Both the position numbers and the translations under genes were made by a program. The notes under the pieces are model-generated. The model did no database searches and was not told where the DNA came from. It worked only from the letters and a program-made list of their open reading frames with translations. From contig DATENM010000102.1 in the NCBI GenBank assembly GCA_035275065.1, positions 62,001-126,000 on the forward strand: 64,000 nt of DNA, given 5' to 3'. This document shows, one piece after another, positions 1 to 10,540 of the stretch. Source of the stretch: Blastocatellia bacterium (GTDB lineage Bacteria > Acidobacteriota > Blastocatellia > UBA7656). Within the stretch, counting starts at the first letter, position 1. Each line of letters opens with the position of its first letter.

Positions 1-1451
<1,451 letters not shown>

Positions 1452-1477
1452 TTACTGCCCCTCTTCTATGCCTGAGG

Positions 1478-2728
1478 TTACTTCTGCTTCGCCTTGATCG
1501 TTTGATTCACTTTCGCCAGCTCGACGAGCAAGTCTTCGAGCTGCCGCTCATACTCTTCCGGCTTCAGCTCGGCCTTGCGGGCTTTCAGTTTTTCAACCGC
1601 CTCTTCCAACCGCTGGCGCTCGCCGAGCAAGCGGGCCAGCTCTGCGTCACCGGCGGCCTGCGCCAGCGGCTTCGAGTCGATGTACATGGTCTTGGCCACT
1701 GTGCCGTCGCCGGCGGTGGCTTCTTCGTGGCCTGTGCCGTCGCCGTTGTCGTCTATCAACGCATGCTCGGTCGCCAACCGATTCTTCGACTTGTAGTAAT
1801 CCGCCGTCAGCTTGGTGGCGTAGGCAAAGGCTTCGAGCACCGAGATGCGCCCGTTTTTGTCGGCGTCGGCGGCGTCGTCTGAAAGGCCGGCGATAAAGTA
1901 TTCAGCAAACATCGTGGCGTTCTGCTCGTTGCCGCTGCGCGTCGCCGTGATGACGACGCGGCCTTCAGCCGCCAGCGGCTTGACGAACTCGCCTGAGCTG
2001 CTGGCGCTGTTGATGAAGATGACGCGCCGCGTCGGCAAGGCGGATAAAAGCTGCGCGTAATCCTTGGCGGCCAGATCAGGCCCGACGAGATTGAACTTGG
2101 CTTGCTGCGCGTCGAACGAGCCGTGCCCGATCAGCATAACGAAGACTAAGCTATCGGCGCTGGCTGACGATTTAATGGCGGCCATCGCTTTACGGACTTC
2201 CTCGGCGGTCGAGCGCGCCGCGTGCGGCAGGTTGGCGTCGTGCGCGCCCTCTGTTGGCGTGCCGGCGCTTTCACTCAGCAGGTAGACGTTCTTCTCATCG
2301 AAGCCCAGCCGGTTCGTCAGCGCGTCGTAGAGCTGGTTGGCTTCTGCCGTGAATTTCTTTGTGTAAGCCTCTTCGCCGCCGACGCCGGCAACGATCAGCG
2401 CGAACTTGTGCGGGTCAACCACGGCGCGCGGCTTCTTGTTGTTCGCGGGGGCTTCTTGCGCGGCAGGCTTCGCCTCTTGTGGCGGCTGTGAGTTGAGATT
2501 CGTCACGCGCCCGGCGCTGGCGCTGCATGCACAGAGCGCGACACACAAGATTAAAGCGACGCGGCGACACGGCGACGCGGCGACACGGGGAAAGGGAAAG
2601 CCGACGCGGTGACGCGGCGACGCGGCGACACGGGGAAAGAAATGACGATGATCAGTCTGTGCGCCTTTCCCTCGCCGCGTCGCCGCGTCGCCGCGTCGCC
2701 GCGTCGGCTTTTTATTTGATGATTCCAT
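1478..2728 (-). CDS. Caspase/legumain-fold (C13-like) secreted protein without obvious catalytic Cys
   Basis: Encodes up to 416 residues. The first ~60 residues are Arg/Ala-rich and are translated from a palindromic tandem-repeat array, so the true start is doubtful. A plausible signal peptide follows (hydrophobic ALILCVALCACSASA, about residues 58-72), then an Ala/Pro linker and a caspase-hemoglobinase-like domain from about residue 108. The fold is suggested by FALIVAGVGG, the NVYLLSE strand, the histidine motif LIGHGSF and the strand VIFINSASSSGEF. In active C13/C14 peptidases the last strand carries the cysteine; here the position holds Ala/Ser, so classical cysteine proteolysis is doubtful. 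ITATRSGNEQNATMFAEYF and an EF-like DADKNGRISVLEAF follow, and the C-terminus (about 360-416) is a charged coiled coil. Located between the VWA gene (18 nt upstream) and the TPR lipoprotein gene, probably one operon. Role unknown. Confidence 0.7.
   Translation of the reverse strand: MESSNKKPTRRRGDAATRRGKGAQTDHRHFFPRVAASPRHRVGFPFPRVAASPCRRVALILCVALCACSASAGRVTNLNSQPPQEAKPAAQEAPANNKKPRAVVDPHKFALIVAGVGGEEAYTKKFTAEANQLYDALTNRLGFDEKNVYLLSESAGTPTEGAHDANLPHAARSTAEEVRKAMAAIKSSASADSLVFVMLIGHGSFDAQQAKFNLVGPDLAAKDYAQLLSALPTRRVIFINSASSSGEFVKPLAAEGRVVITATRSGNEQNATMFAEYFIAGLSDDAADADKNGRISVLEAFAYATKLTADYYKSKNRLATEHALIDDNGDGTGHEEATAGDGTVAKTMYIDSKPLAQAAGDAELARLLGERQRLEEAVEKLKARKAELKPEEYERQLEDLLVELAKVNQTIKAKQK
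2556..2712. repeat. Palindromic short-tandem-repeat element (GCGACGCG/GCGACACG units)
   Basis: A left array of octamer-like units (gcgacgcg alternating with gcgacacg) is followed by a short spacer with ggggaaagaaatga...gcgcctttccc and then a right array of the complement (cgccgcgt units). The segment near 2597-2640 can pair with 2664-2710 to form a very long GC-rich stem. It sits between the VWA and caspase-like genes but is read through as the N-terminus of the latter. Same architecture as the elements near 10.2, 20.1, 28.3, 30.7 and 32.2 kb. Confidence 0.85.
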
Positions 2729-2746
2729 CTGATTACCTGAACGCGC

Positions 2747-5035
2747 CTAAGCAAGCCCCTTGCGTTTGCGGATGAACCACTCGCCGCCCGCCAGCAGGAT
2801 CACCAGCAGGAAGTTAATTGGCATGTCCCAGAGTTCTTTGGTCTCGCGGATCGAGCCGGCGCCGCCCGTGTGCGTCAGGTCTTCGATCATGTCCTCGGCC
2901 CGCGACAGGGTGTAATACTGCCCGCCGGTGTCGGAAGCGATGCGCTTGAGCAGCTCGCGGTTCTGCGCCGCGTCGCGGGCTTCGCGGTTGAGTGGCCCGA
3001 CAATGAAACTGGTCTGCGCCGGGCGCAGCGTCTTCGCCTGCGCGCCGCGTAGCGCGGCGCTGACTTCAACGCGATAGGCGCCCTGCTCATCCGGGTGAAA
3101 AGCCGCCTCGTAGCCTTCAAAGCCATTCTCGTTTGCGGGCTTCAACTCGACGTTGAGCTGTCGGCCCGAAGGCGAAGTCACATGCGCCGTGACCTGCGCG
3201 CCGGCGATGGGCAAGTACTTCTCATCGCCAACCTCCGCGCGCAGGCGGACGCCCTCGCCTGTGCCGTAGACGGCGCGCTCGGTCGTCGCCTCGACAGGCC
3301 GGCGCACGCCTTCGACCGCATAGCGCATCACGTTGCGCCAGAAGGTCTCGAACGATTTGTTATTCGACTCCAGCATCATCCGCCAGCGCCAGGTGTCGGC
3401 GGCGGTCAACGCCATGGTGCGGCCGCGCCCGTAACGCTCTTCGACCAGTAGCGGCGCGACCCGGTTGCGGTCTTTCGTGCTGCGCGCTTCGAGGATGACG
3501 GTGGCGCCGGGCTTTGTATCATTGATGACTTCGGGCAAGGTGATGGCCGGCATCTGCTCCCACGCCTTCTGATTGGCGTCGGCTTGCTCGGCCAGCCGCG
3601 CCGCCGGGTGGTCGCGGCCACGGTCCGCGGGCGCGGCGCGAAATTCCTGATTGTCGCCCGGCGTCTGGTTGCCATTGATGTAGATGGGCAGCAGGTCTGC
3701 AAGCGGCGTGTTGCCGTAGCCGCCGGCGTTGAACGACTTCGCGCCGCCGAGCGCCAAAAGCGTGCCGCCACGCCGCGAGACGAACTGCTCGATGGCTTTC
3801 AGTTGATCGAAAGTGAAGAAGGTCGCTTCGACCGAGCCGATGATGATGGCGTCATAGGCGAACAACTCTTCTTCGGACTTCGGAAAGCCATTCGTCAGCT
3901 CGTCGCCCTTCTCGACGCCCTGGCGATAAAACTTACCGTCCGCCGAGCGCAGCACCGAAGTCAGCACGATGTTCTTCTCTTCGGCAATCGATTCGCGCAG
4001 CTTGCCGTACTCCCAGCGCGGCTCGCCTTCGAGATAAAGAATCTTCGGCTGCGCATCGATGACTTCGACGAGCAGCTCGACCGAGTTGTTCTCTTTCACA
4101 GGGTCGTCGGGCGACGGCGGCGCGTTGAGCAGGTAACGATGCAACCCCGGCGACGAGGGCGTGAAGGTGATGCGCGCCACACTGGTCGCATCACCCGGCA
4201 CAGGCACTTCCTGCGAGCGCAGCAGGTGGTTGTCTTCCGTCAGGTCTATCTTGACGCTGCGCTGGCCGCCGCCGCGCACCAGCACTTCGGCGCTCACAGG
4301 CGAGCCCGCAAGCACGCGGCGCGGCGCGGTGGCGCGCATCAATTCAACGTCGCCGTCGAGCGCCAGCGGCCCGAGGCCGACGGTAAAGACCGGCAGGCCG
4401 CGCGCCCGCAGGCCGGCGAGCGTCGAGGCGAGATTCTGCGCCGTGTCGGCTTCACCGTTCGACGCGCCGTCGCTGATTAAGACGATGCCGGCGAGCGGCA
4501 GGCCCGCGGCTTCGCGCTCGGCTTGCTCGATGGCCGCACTGATGTTGGTCTGTTCGCCGGTGCCGCTCAGCTCTGCCGCGGACTGCACGCGCTCGGCTGA
4601 CGAAGAGAATTTGAACGGCCGCACCTTGAAGCGTTCCGATAGCCGCCCGAGAAAGCGGCTGTCCGCCGTCATCAACTGTTTGAGGGCATCGAGCCGTGTG
4701 CGCCCACCTTCGTCAATCAGGTTCATGCTCGCCGAGTCATCCATCAGCACGGTGACGTAACTCGACTGCGGCACCACCGAAGGGACGACGATGACCGGGC
4801 GCATCAGGCAAAAGAGAATGACGACGAGCAAAGCCAGCCGCAGCGCGATCAACGCGGCGCGCCAGTTCGCCGGTAATTTCAAAGACGCCCCGGCATAAAG
4901 GTAATAGAGCAATGCCGCCAACACTGCCAGCAACACGACGACCGCCCACACAGACGGTCGCGCGCCGAAAGCAAATTGACTCTTGGCGAAAATGGTCTCG
5001 CGGTATTTAAACAGAAAGCTGACAAGCTGTTCCAA
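2747..5035 (-). CDS. VWA-domain and GATase-like integral membrane protein
   Basis: I place the start at TTG 5035, which has a GAGGGGG Shine-Dalgarno about 8 nt upstream; an in-frame ATG at 5092 would add 19 unlikely residues. The 762-residue product has two N-terminal membrane helices (about residues 28-50 and 60-83), a von Willebrand factor A domain with the MIDAS motif DDSAS (about residue 98), then a class-I glutamine-amidotransferase-like Rossmann domain (KILYLEGEPRWEYGKLRE onward, with GGTLLALGGAKSFNAGGYG) without an obvious catalytic Cys-His pair. A beta-rich region follows, and a C-terminal helix (FLLVILLAGGEWFIRKRK) anchors the end. Proteins of this build are common beside BatA-like VWA operons; the function is not established. 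It heads the operon with the caspase-like and TPR genes and diverges from the HYR gene at 5344. Confidence 0.8.
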   Translation of the reverse strand: MEQLVSFLFKYRETIFAKSQFAFGARPSVWAVVVLLAVLAALLYYLYAGASLKLPANWRAALIALRLALLVVILFCLMRPVIVVPSVVPQSSYVTVLMDDSASMNLIDEGGRTRLDALKQLMTADSRFLGRLSERFKVRPFKFSSSAERVQSAAELSGTGEQTNISAAIEQAEREAAGLPLAGIVLISDGASNGEADTAQNLASTLAGLRARGLPVFTVGLGPLALDGDVELMRATAPRRVLAGSPVSAEVLVRGGGQRSVKIDLTEDNHLLRSQEVPVPGDATSVARITFTPSSPGLHRYLLNAPPSPDDPVKENNSVELLVEVIDAQPKILYLEGEPRWEYGKLRESIAEEKNIVLTSVLRSADGKFYRQGVEKGDELTNGFPKSEEELFAYDAIIIGSVEATFFTFDQLKAIEQFVSRRGGTLLALGGAKSFNAGGYGNTPLADLLPIYINGNQTPGDNQEFRAAPADRGRDHPAARLAEQADANQKAWEQMPAITLPEVINDTKPGATVILEARSTKDRNRVAPLLVEERYGRGRTMALTAADTWRWRMMLESNNKSFETFWRNVMRYAVEGVRRPVEATTERAVYGTGEGVRLRAEVGDEKYLPIAGAQVTAHVTSPSGRQLNVELKPANENGFEGYEAAFHPDEQGAYRVEVSAALRGAQAKTLRPAQTSFIVGPLNREARDAAQNRELLKRIASDTGGQYYTLSRAEDMIEDLTHTGGAGSIRETKELWDMPINFLLVILLAGGEWFIRKRKGLA

Positions 5036-5133
5036 ACAACCTACCCCCTCGCCGGTACGCGCCTGTCCCTGCGATGTGAGTGCTTGGCACATATTCTACT
5101 GGCTCATGCGAAAAGGCGCAAAACCGAATTTGC

Positions 5134-5169
5134 CGGCGGCGGGACGCGGCCCCACCCGTCCCGCCGCCG
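5134..5169. other. Perfect 13-bp GC hairpin in a divergent intergenic region
   Basis: The 308-nt gap 5036-5343 separates two divergent genes and must carry both promoters. I could not place -35/-10 boxes with confidence. The clearest structure is a 13-bp perfect inverted repeat (5134-5146 with 5157-5169, loop 10 nt) without a T-tract, so not a typical terminator; it could be a regulatory palindrome or a leader structure. A GGAGG at about 5325 lies upstream of the 5344 start but unusually far from it. Confidence 0.5.
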
Positions 5170-5343
5170 CGGCGCACATCGAGGCGAAAGGCGCTTGGCG
5201 GGCTACTTGACTTGGCGCCCCGGCAGGAACTAAGATGAGCGCGCTTTTCTTCGCTACCAACAAGTAGTCTGATCGGGCAGGATGGCGATCACACAAACAA
5301 CCACTAAAAAACACACACAATCATCTGGAGGATCCTGAGAACC

Positions 5344-7584
5344 ATGAAAAAGCATCCCCGTACTGGAACGCTGCTCGGTGCAGTCCTGGCCTTGATAGCA
5401 ACAACATTTCTGATTTCACCTTATGGCCGCATGACGGCCAATGTCAGCCGACCGCAAGAGACGGTGCAGGTCGGCGTCCATCTGTTGCCCGCCGCAACCA
5501 GGAATGGCAAGCACGCAAAGCGTGCCAATGAGGTCCAGCTCGCCATCATGAGCACGCCGGATTTTGACGCGGCTGAAATCGACCTCGCTTCGATTGTGTT
5601 CGCAGGGGCGATGGTTTCGACGGACGCCGCCGGCAACTTTAAAACGCGCCTCACGGACGTTGACGGCGACGGCCTCGCCGATCTGGTGGTGACGCTCGCC
5701 CGCAGCGCCTTGCAGGTCGGCCCGGAGCCAACGAAGGTGACCTTCAATGCGCAAACCAGGAGCGGCAGGTCGTTGGTCGGCGGCGACTGCGCCCGGGCAT
5801 CGGGCGAGCCTTGCGGCGGCGGTATCATCAGCCGGCAGGGAGAAGCCGACTCGCGCGTCGCGTTGAACACGAAGGTCATTAATGGGGGAACTACCATTGT
5901 GTCGGCAGGCGCGACCCTGGTGAGCGAAAGCTGCACCCCGGCCAATGGCGCGATTGATCCTAACGAAACGGTCACCGTCAGCTTGTGCATCCGGAACTCC
6001 GGCGGCGCCAGCACAACGAGCGCCCTCACCGGCACGCTGCAAGCGACCGGCGGCGTCACCAGCCCGAGCGGCCCGCAGAACTACGGCGCCATCGCGCCAA
6101 GTTCGATAGTCTGCCGCAACTTCACCTTCACCGCCAATGGTTCCTGCGGCGGCACCCTGACGGCGTCGCTTCAATTACAGGACGGCGCGACGAATTATGG
6201 CACGCTCACTTACACGTTCACGCTGGGCGTGCAGAACGTGGTCTTGACAGAGAACTTCGACGGCGTAAGCGCGCCCGCCCTGCCCGCGGGTTGGACGGCG
6301 TCGCAAGGCACGAATCTTACCGGCGCTCCGCCGTGGCAGACCTCCACGACGTCGCCGGACACGGCACCCAACGACGCCTTCTCGCCGTCCCCGAATAACG
6401 TCCTCGACAATCGCCTCGACAGCCCATCGATCTCTATCACGACGGCTGCGGCGCAGTTGACCTTTAGGAATTTCTTCGACTTGAACGATAGCGGCGGCGG
6501 CTTTGACGGCGGCGTGCTGGAAGTCTCGACAGACGGCGGCGCCACCTGGGCTGACATCACCAGCGCAGGCATCGGCGGCAGCTTCGTCCAGAATGGTTAT
6601 AACCGCACGATCAGTGTGAACTTCGCCTCGCCGATTGCAGGCCGCCAGGCCTGGTCGGGAACCTCTGGAGGTTATGTCACAACGATTGCCAACCTCGGCG
6701 CCAACCTCGCCGGTAAGACCATCAAACTGCGCTGGCGAGAAGCTTCCGATAATAGCGTCGTCGCCAACGGCTGGCGGGTGGATACCATTTCGATCACCGA
6801 TGGCTTCACCTGCTGCACAGCGCCAGCTTGCACGATCACCTGCCCGGCGAACATCACTCAATCGAACGACCCGAACCAGTGCGGCGCGGTGGTCAATTAC
6901 CCGGCCCCGACCGCCAGCGGCTGCGGCACGGTGACCTGCTCGCCGGCTTCGGGTTCGTTCTTCCCGAAAGGCACCACCACCGTCACCTGCACGACGGCTG
7001 GCCCAAGCTGCTCGTTCACCATCACGGTAAACGACACCCAGCCGCCGACGATTACCTGCCCGGCCAATCAAACGGCGGTGACCGCGCAGACGTGTCCTTT
7101 CACCAATGCCGCGACCGTTACCTTCCCGTCACCAACCGCCTCGGACAATTGCCCCAGCGTCACTGTGGCCTGCACGCCGCCTTCGGGCTCGACCTTCGCC
7201 CTGGGGACCACCACCGTCACCTGCACGGCGACCGATACTTCGGGCAACACCGCCACATGCAGCTTCACCGTCACAGTCTTCAGCGGCTGCCTGCAAGACG
7301 ACGCCAACCCCGGCAACGTCGTCTTGTTCAATTTGGCGACGGGCGATTATCGCTACTGCTGCAATGGCACGGCCTTCACGGGCCGCGGCAAGGTGTCAAT
7401 CAGAGGCTGTATCGTGCAGATCGATCAAAGCGCCACAGACCGGCGCGTGCAGATCAAGGCGGACTTCGCAGCCAAGACCGGCACGGCGTCGCTGCAAATC
7501 CCTGTGGGCACAATCCGCTGCACGATCAGTGACCGCAATACGACCAACAACACCTGCGCCTGTGGCAGCGGCGGCGGGGCGTAG
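5344..7584 (+). CDS. Secreted HYR-domain protein with Cys-rich C-terminal domain
   Basis: The 746-residue product has an N-terminal signal/anchor (about residues 8-27). The next ~110 residues form a domain with DFD...I...SIVFAGA and DVDGDGLADLVV, the latter resembling a calcium loop; the gene at 10541 has the same domain. From about 195 comes an ESCTPANGAIDPNETVTVSLCI block (Ig-like, also in the subtilase at 13717), then a jellyroll-like region starting ENFDGVSAPALPAGW, then two HYR (Ig-fold) repeats at about 497-645 with TCPAN, GTTTVTCT and NDTQPP. The last ~100 residues are the shared C-terminal domain (LQDD, YRYCCNGTAFTGRGKV, DRRVQI, CTISDRN, CAC). Probably a cell-surface or secreted adhesion/matrix protein (inference). 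A strong terminator follows. Confidence 0.85.
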   Translation: MKKHPRTGTLLGAVLALIATTFLISPYGRMTANVSRPQETVQVGVHLLPAATRNGKHAKRANEVQLAIMSTPDFDAAEIDLASIVFAGAMVSTDAAGNFKTRLTDVDGDGLADLVVTLARSALQVGPEPTKVTFNAQTRSGRSLVGGDCARASGEPCGGGIISRQGEADSRVALNTKVINGGTTIVSAGATLVSESCTPANGAIDPNETVTVSLCIRNSGGASTTSALTGTLQATGGVTSPSGPQNYGAIAPSSIVCRNFTFTANGSCGGTLTASLQLQDGATNYGTLTYTFTLGVQNVVLTENFDGVSAPALPAGWTASQGTNLTGAPPWQTSTTSPDTAPNDAFSPSPNNVLDNRLDSPSISITTAAAQLTFRNFFDLNDSGGGFDGGVLEVSTDGGATWADITSAGIGGSFVQNGYNRTISVNFASPIAGRQAWSGTSGGYVTTIANLGANLAGKTIKLRWREASDNSVVANGWRVDTISITDGFTCCTAPACTITCPANITQSNDPNQCGAVVNYPAPTASGCGTVTCSPASGSFFPKGTTTVTCTTAGPSCSFTITVNDTQPPTITCPANQTAVTAQTCPFTNAATVTFPSPTASDNCPSVTVACTPPSGSTFALGTTTVTCTATDTSGNTATCSFTVTVFSGCLQDDANPGNVVLFNLATGDYRYCCNGTAFTGRGKVSIRGCIVQIDQSATDRRVQIKADFAAKTGTASLQIPVGTIRCTISDRNTTNNTCACGSGGGA

Positions 7585-7642
7585 CCGCCAACCCGCTCAT
7601 GCAACCTGAGTAAGCATAGGGGCGCACGCTCCCCTCAACCGG

Positions 7643-7671
7643 GCGGGCTGCCAGCAGCAGCCCGCTCTTTT
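7643..7671 (+). terminator. Rho-independent terminator after the first HYR gene
   Basis: GCGGGCTGC (7643-7651) pairs perfectly with GCAGCCCGC (7657-7665) over a 5-nt loop, followed by tcttttaa. It lies about 60 nt past the stop codon. Confidence 0.85.
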
Positions 7672-7787
7672 AATTGGCCGCACCGCTGAAGGCATTAAAA
7701 TGTTCTGCAAGGCGCGGCATTAGACTCACCGAAACGTCATCCGGACGCTTCGGCGAATCTTTCGGTGGAAAACCGGAAGCGCAAGCC

Positions 7788-10187
7788 ATGAAGAAAGCAC
7801 GGAAACCGGCCTCAGCAAACCGCGACCACAAAGCCATGCTCGACAACGCCATCCTTTGGGTGTGTGTCGCGGTCGTTGTGCTGGTTCCTCTGGCGTTCGC
7901 CGTGGCGGTCTATAGGTCCTATGTGACACCGAAGCTGGCCATCTTGCTTGTCGGCAGCAGCGCAATCGCGACGCTCGCCGCAATGGCCGCGCTTGCCGCC
8001 CTGCGTCGTGGCGCTGACCTGGCACGCCTGTTCAACCCTGCACTCCTGGTCGTCGTCACTCTCTATGTCGCGAGCGTCGCCATCTCGACCTTCTTCGGCA
8101 TAGACCCCGCGGCGTCGCTCTTTGGCTACTTCCATAACCAGATGGGGCTGGTGCCAAAGCTCTGCTTCTTTGCCGTCTATTTCGGCGTCATCATCGCGGT
8201 CGGCAATGATGAATCAAGGATGCGGAAGCTGTTGTGGGCAATGGCCCTGACCGGCCTGGTCATTTCGGTTTATGCGGTCATTCAGTTTTTCGGCTATGAC
8301 CCGTACGTTAAACCGGGCCTCTACACCTATGGCCCGCAAACAGGCCGTGTGCGCCGCGTCATCGGCATGATTGGACATGCCGACTATCTCGGCAATTTTC
8401 TGTTGTACACGACGCCGCTCGCCGCCGCGCTTGGTCTGTCAGCAAGGGGCCGCATCCGTCTAATTGCCTGGATTGCCGCCGGTGTGTCTCTAATGGCTAT
8501 TCTATTGAGCGGCACCCGCGGCGCATGGCTCGGCATCATCGTGGCGGCGGCCCTCGTGGCGCTGCTTGAGATCAGGAGCGGCAGAAGCATCAAGGCCGGC
8601 GTCCCGCGAGCGGTATGGATTCGCCGGGCGGCGCTGGCGCTGGTGATTGTCGCGGTTGCGGCGGGCGTCATCGCTCTAAGCCCCGCGGCTCGCGGCATCG
8701 TCCTGCGGGCGCGGTCGCTGACCGCCGAAGGGTTGACCGGTGCAGGCCGCCTGCCCTTATGGCGCGACACGCTCAAGATGCTGCCGTCATCAGCCCTGGT
8801 CGGAACCGGGCCTGATAGTTTTCGCCTTGCCTTTCTCGCTTACGAATCCCGTCAGGTCGCGCGCCTGACCGGCGGCGATAATGACAGCCCGCATAACGCC
8901 TACCTCGACGCCGCCGTCTCTTACGGGCTACCCGGCGCGCTGCTCTACATTGCGGCCATCGTGCTGGCGCTCAGGCTCTTGTTGCGGGCGCGACGCCAGG
9001 CCGCCACGTCTGACTTGCGGATCATCTTCACAGGCTTGCTTGCCGCGCTGGTTGCCGTGGCGGTGCATAACTTTTTCATTTACGACCAGCTCCCGACCGG
9101 GCTCTACTGCTTTGTGTTCATCGCTCTGGCGCAGGTCGCTATCAACCTTGCTGAAATCGGCACCGACCGTCAGGGTGTCGAGACGCGGGCAAAGGCAAAG
9201 CCCGATAGCCCAAGCCGCGCCCCGGCCTGGGTACGACCTGCGGCCTGGGCCGTTAGGCTTGCGGGCAGCGTGCTGGTTGGGACCGCCATCTGGTATGCGA
9301 CAGGTGTATTGCGCGCTGACCTGGCGATTAAGCGGGCGCTTACGGCCGCCGACCGCGGCGACCTCAATCAAGTGGCCGAACAGGCTGAAGTGGCGGCCCG
9401 CAGTCCCGAGCCGACGGGTGATAATCATTTAATGATGGCCGGCGCCTTCGGCATCTGTTTGAGCAATCTTGAAGCGACGGCGAATGCGGCGCGCCAATCA
9501 GGCAGCGAGACACAGGGCGGCGCTACGGCCTCGCAGCGCGCCCAGGAACTCGGCCTCGCACATGCGCAGCAATCGCTCAAGCATAGCTTCGCGCCGGATG
9601 TCGGGTACTTGTTTCAGGCGGCGCTGGCCGAGGCGGCAGGCAATACGACGCTCGCCCGCGACAGCGCCAGCGAAGCCGTCAAACTGCACCCACACAATTT
9701 CCGCGCCCACCTTTTGCTGGCCCGCGCTTATACAAACGAAGGACGCCTGGAGCAAGCGGCGGCCGAAGCCGAAACCGCGCTCGACCTGCGCCCCTTTTCG
9801 CTTGAGGCGGCGACGGCACTGGCGCGGGCGCGCGGCGAAGGCATGTCAAGTGATGCTGCGGCGCTGAAGATCATGACCGAGCGGCGCAATCAGCCGCACG
9901 AGCAAAAACGCTCTACCGAAGCGTTGATCGAGATTGCTCGCGGCTATTCGCAAGCCGGCAAATTGCAGAAGGCGCGCGTCAAGCTGACGGTTGCTCTGAG
10001 CCGGGCGGCGGGGCCATGTCCCGACTGTCACCGCGAGCTGGCGACTGTCTACGAGAAGATGGGACGCTACCGTGAGGCGATTAATGAATGGCAGACTTTC
10101 ATCGCCGAGGCGCCCGCCGGCGCGCCCATCGAAGAGGTGAAAACGCGAATCAAGACGCTTGAGGCCAGGGGCTCGCAAAAACAGTAA
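7788..10187 (+). CDS. O-antigen ligase/polymerase-like (Wzy_C) membrane protein with TPR C-terminus
   Basis: I choose ATG 7788 (GGAAG 8 nt upstream) over an in-frame ATG at 7674. The 799-residue product has about ten to twelve membrane helices in residues 25-500. The region around 360-400 carries the O-antigen ligase signature: GTGPDSFRLAF followed by DNDSPHNAYLDAAVSYGLPGALLY. A further membrane helix lies near 515-535, and residues ~545-795 are tetratricopeptide-like helices (ADRGDLNQVAEQAEVAARS, HLLLARAYTNEGRLEQAAAEAETAL, LATVYEKMGRYREAINEWQ). Such proteins polymerise or ligate lipid-linked glycans or glycosylate proteins at the outer face of the inner membrane. No glycosyltransferase genes are adjacent; its place between genes for secreted HYR proteins makes surface-protein glycosylation possible (inference). 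Confidence 0.82.
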   Translation: MKKARKPASANRDHKAMLDNAILWVCVAVVVLVPLAFAVAVYRSYVTPKLAILLVGSSAIATLAAMAALAALRRGADLARLFNPALLVVVTLYVASVAISTFFGIDPAASLFGYFHNQMGLVPKLCFFAVYFGVIIAVGNDESRMRKLLWAMALTGLVISVYAVIQFFGYDPYVKPGLYTYGPQTGRVRRVIGMIGHADYLGNFLLYTTPLAAALGLSARGRIRLIAWIAAGVSLMAILLSGTRGAWLGIIVAAALVALLEIRSGRSIKAGVPRAVWIRRAALALVIVAVAAGVIALSPAARGIVLRARSLTAEGLTGAGRLPLWRDTLKMLPSSALVGTGPDSFRLAFLAYESRQVARLTGGDNDSPHNAYLDAAVSYGLPGALLYIAAIVLALRLLLRARRQAATSDLRIIFTGLLAALVAVAVHNFFIYDQLPTGLYCFVFIALAQVAINLAEIGTDRQGVETRAKAKPDSPSRAPAWVRPAAWAVRLAGSVLVGTAIWYATGVLRADLAIKRALTAADRGDLNQVAEQAEVAARSPEPTGDNHLMMAGAFGICLSNLEATANAARQSGSETQGGATASQRAQELGLAHAQQSLKHSFAPDVGYLFQAALAEAAGNTTLARDSASEAVKLHPHNFRAHLLLARAYTNEGRLEQAAAEAETALDLRPFSLEAATALARARGEGMSSDAAALKIMTERRNQPHEQKRSTEALIEIARGYSQAGKLQKARVKLTVALSRAAGPCPDCHRELATVYEKMGRYREAINEWQTFIAEAPAGAPIEEVKTRIKTLEARGSQKQ

Positions 10188-10188
10188 C

Positions 10189-10341
10189 GAGGATGCTGGC
10201 AGGGTCTATTCATTCTCCGGGCTTAAACCGCCAAGACGCCAAGGACGCCAAGAGAACGCCGAGCTTTTCTTGGCGGTCTTGGCGTCTTGGCGGTTCATCC
10301 CCAATGGTTATTCGAGAATGAATAGGCCCTGAGGATGCTGG
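10189..10341. repeat. MITE-like element: 11-bp direct repeats, 17-bp inverted repeats, central CGCCAAG hairpin
   Basis: Most of the 353-nt gap 10188-10540 is this element. GAGGATGCTGG occurs at 10189-10199 and again at 10331-10341. Inside these, AGGGTCTATTCATTCTC (10201-10217) is the inverse of 10314-10330 with one mismatch. The centre (10224-10298) is a hairpin of tandem CGCCAAGA-type units on the left and the complement TTGGCGTC/TTGGCGG on the right around agaacgccgagctttt. Terminal inverted repeats bordered by direct repeats suggest insertion with target duplication. There is no coding capacity. Confidence 0.8.
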
Positions 10342-10540
10342 GCTAGCGCTTGACTTGGCATGCGCGCTCGATATAATTAACCGACTCCTGCGCCTGCCTT
10401 TCAGAGCCGGCGCGTCTGGACTTCAGCAGTTGCTCGCATACTCTGTTCGCAGCGGATTTGGGTGGTGGCGCGGGCGCGTCGCTTTTAATCCGAATTCGAC
10501 TCAAAGCCATTCTGCAGGACCTCAATCAGTTGGAGATCAA

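Noticed and set aside
10355..10540. Extended N-terminus of the P-domain/HYR protein
   Set aside because: ATG 10541 has GGAG at good spacing and directly precedes the signal helix.
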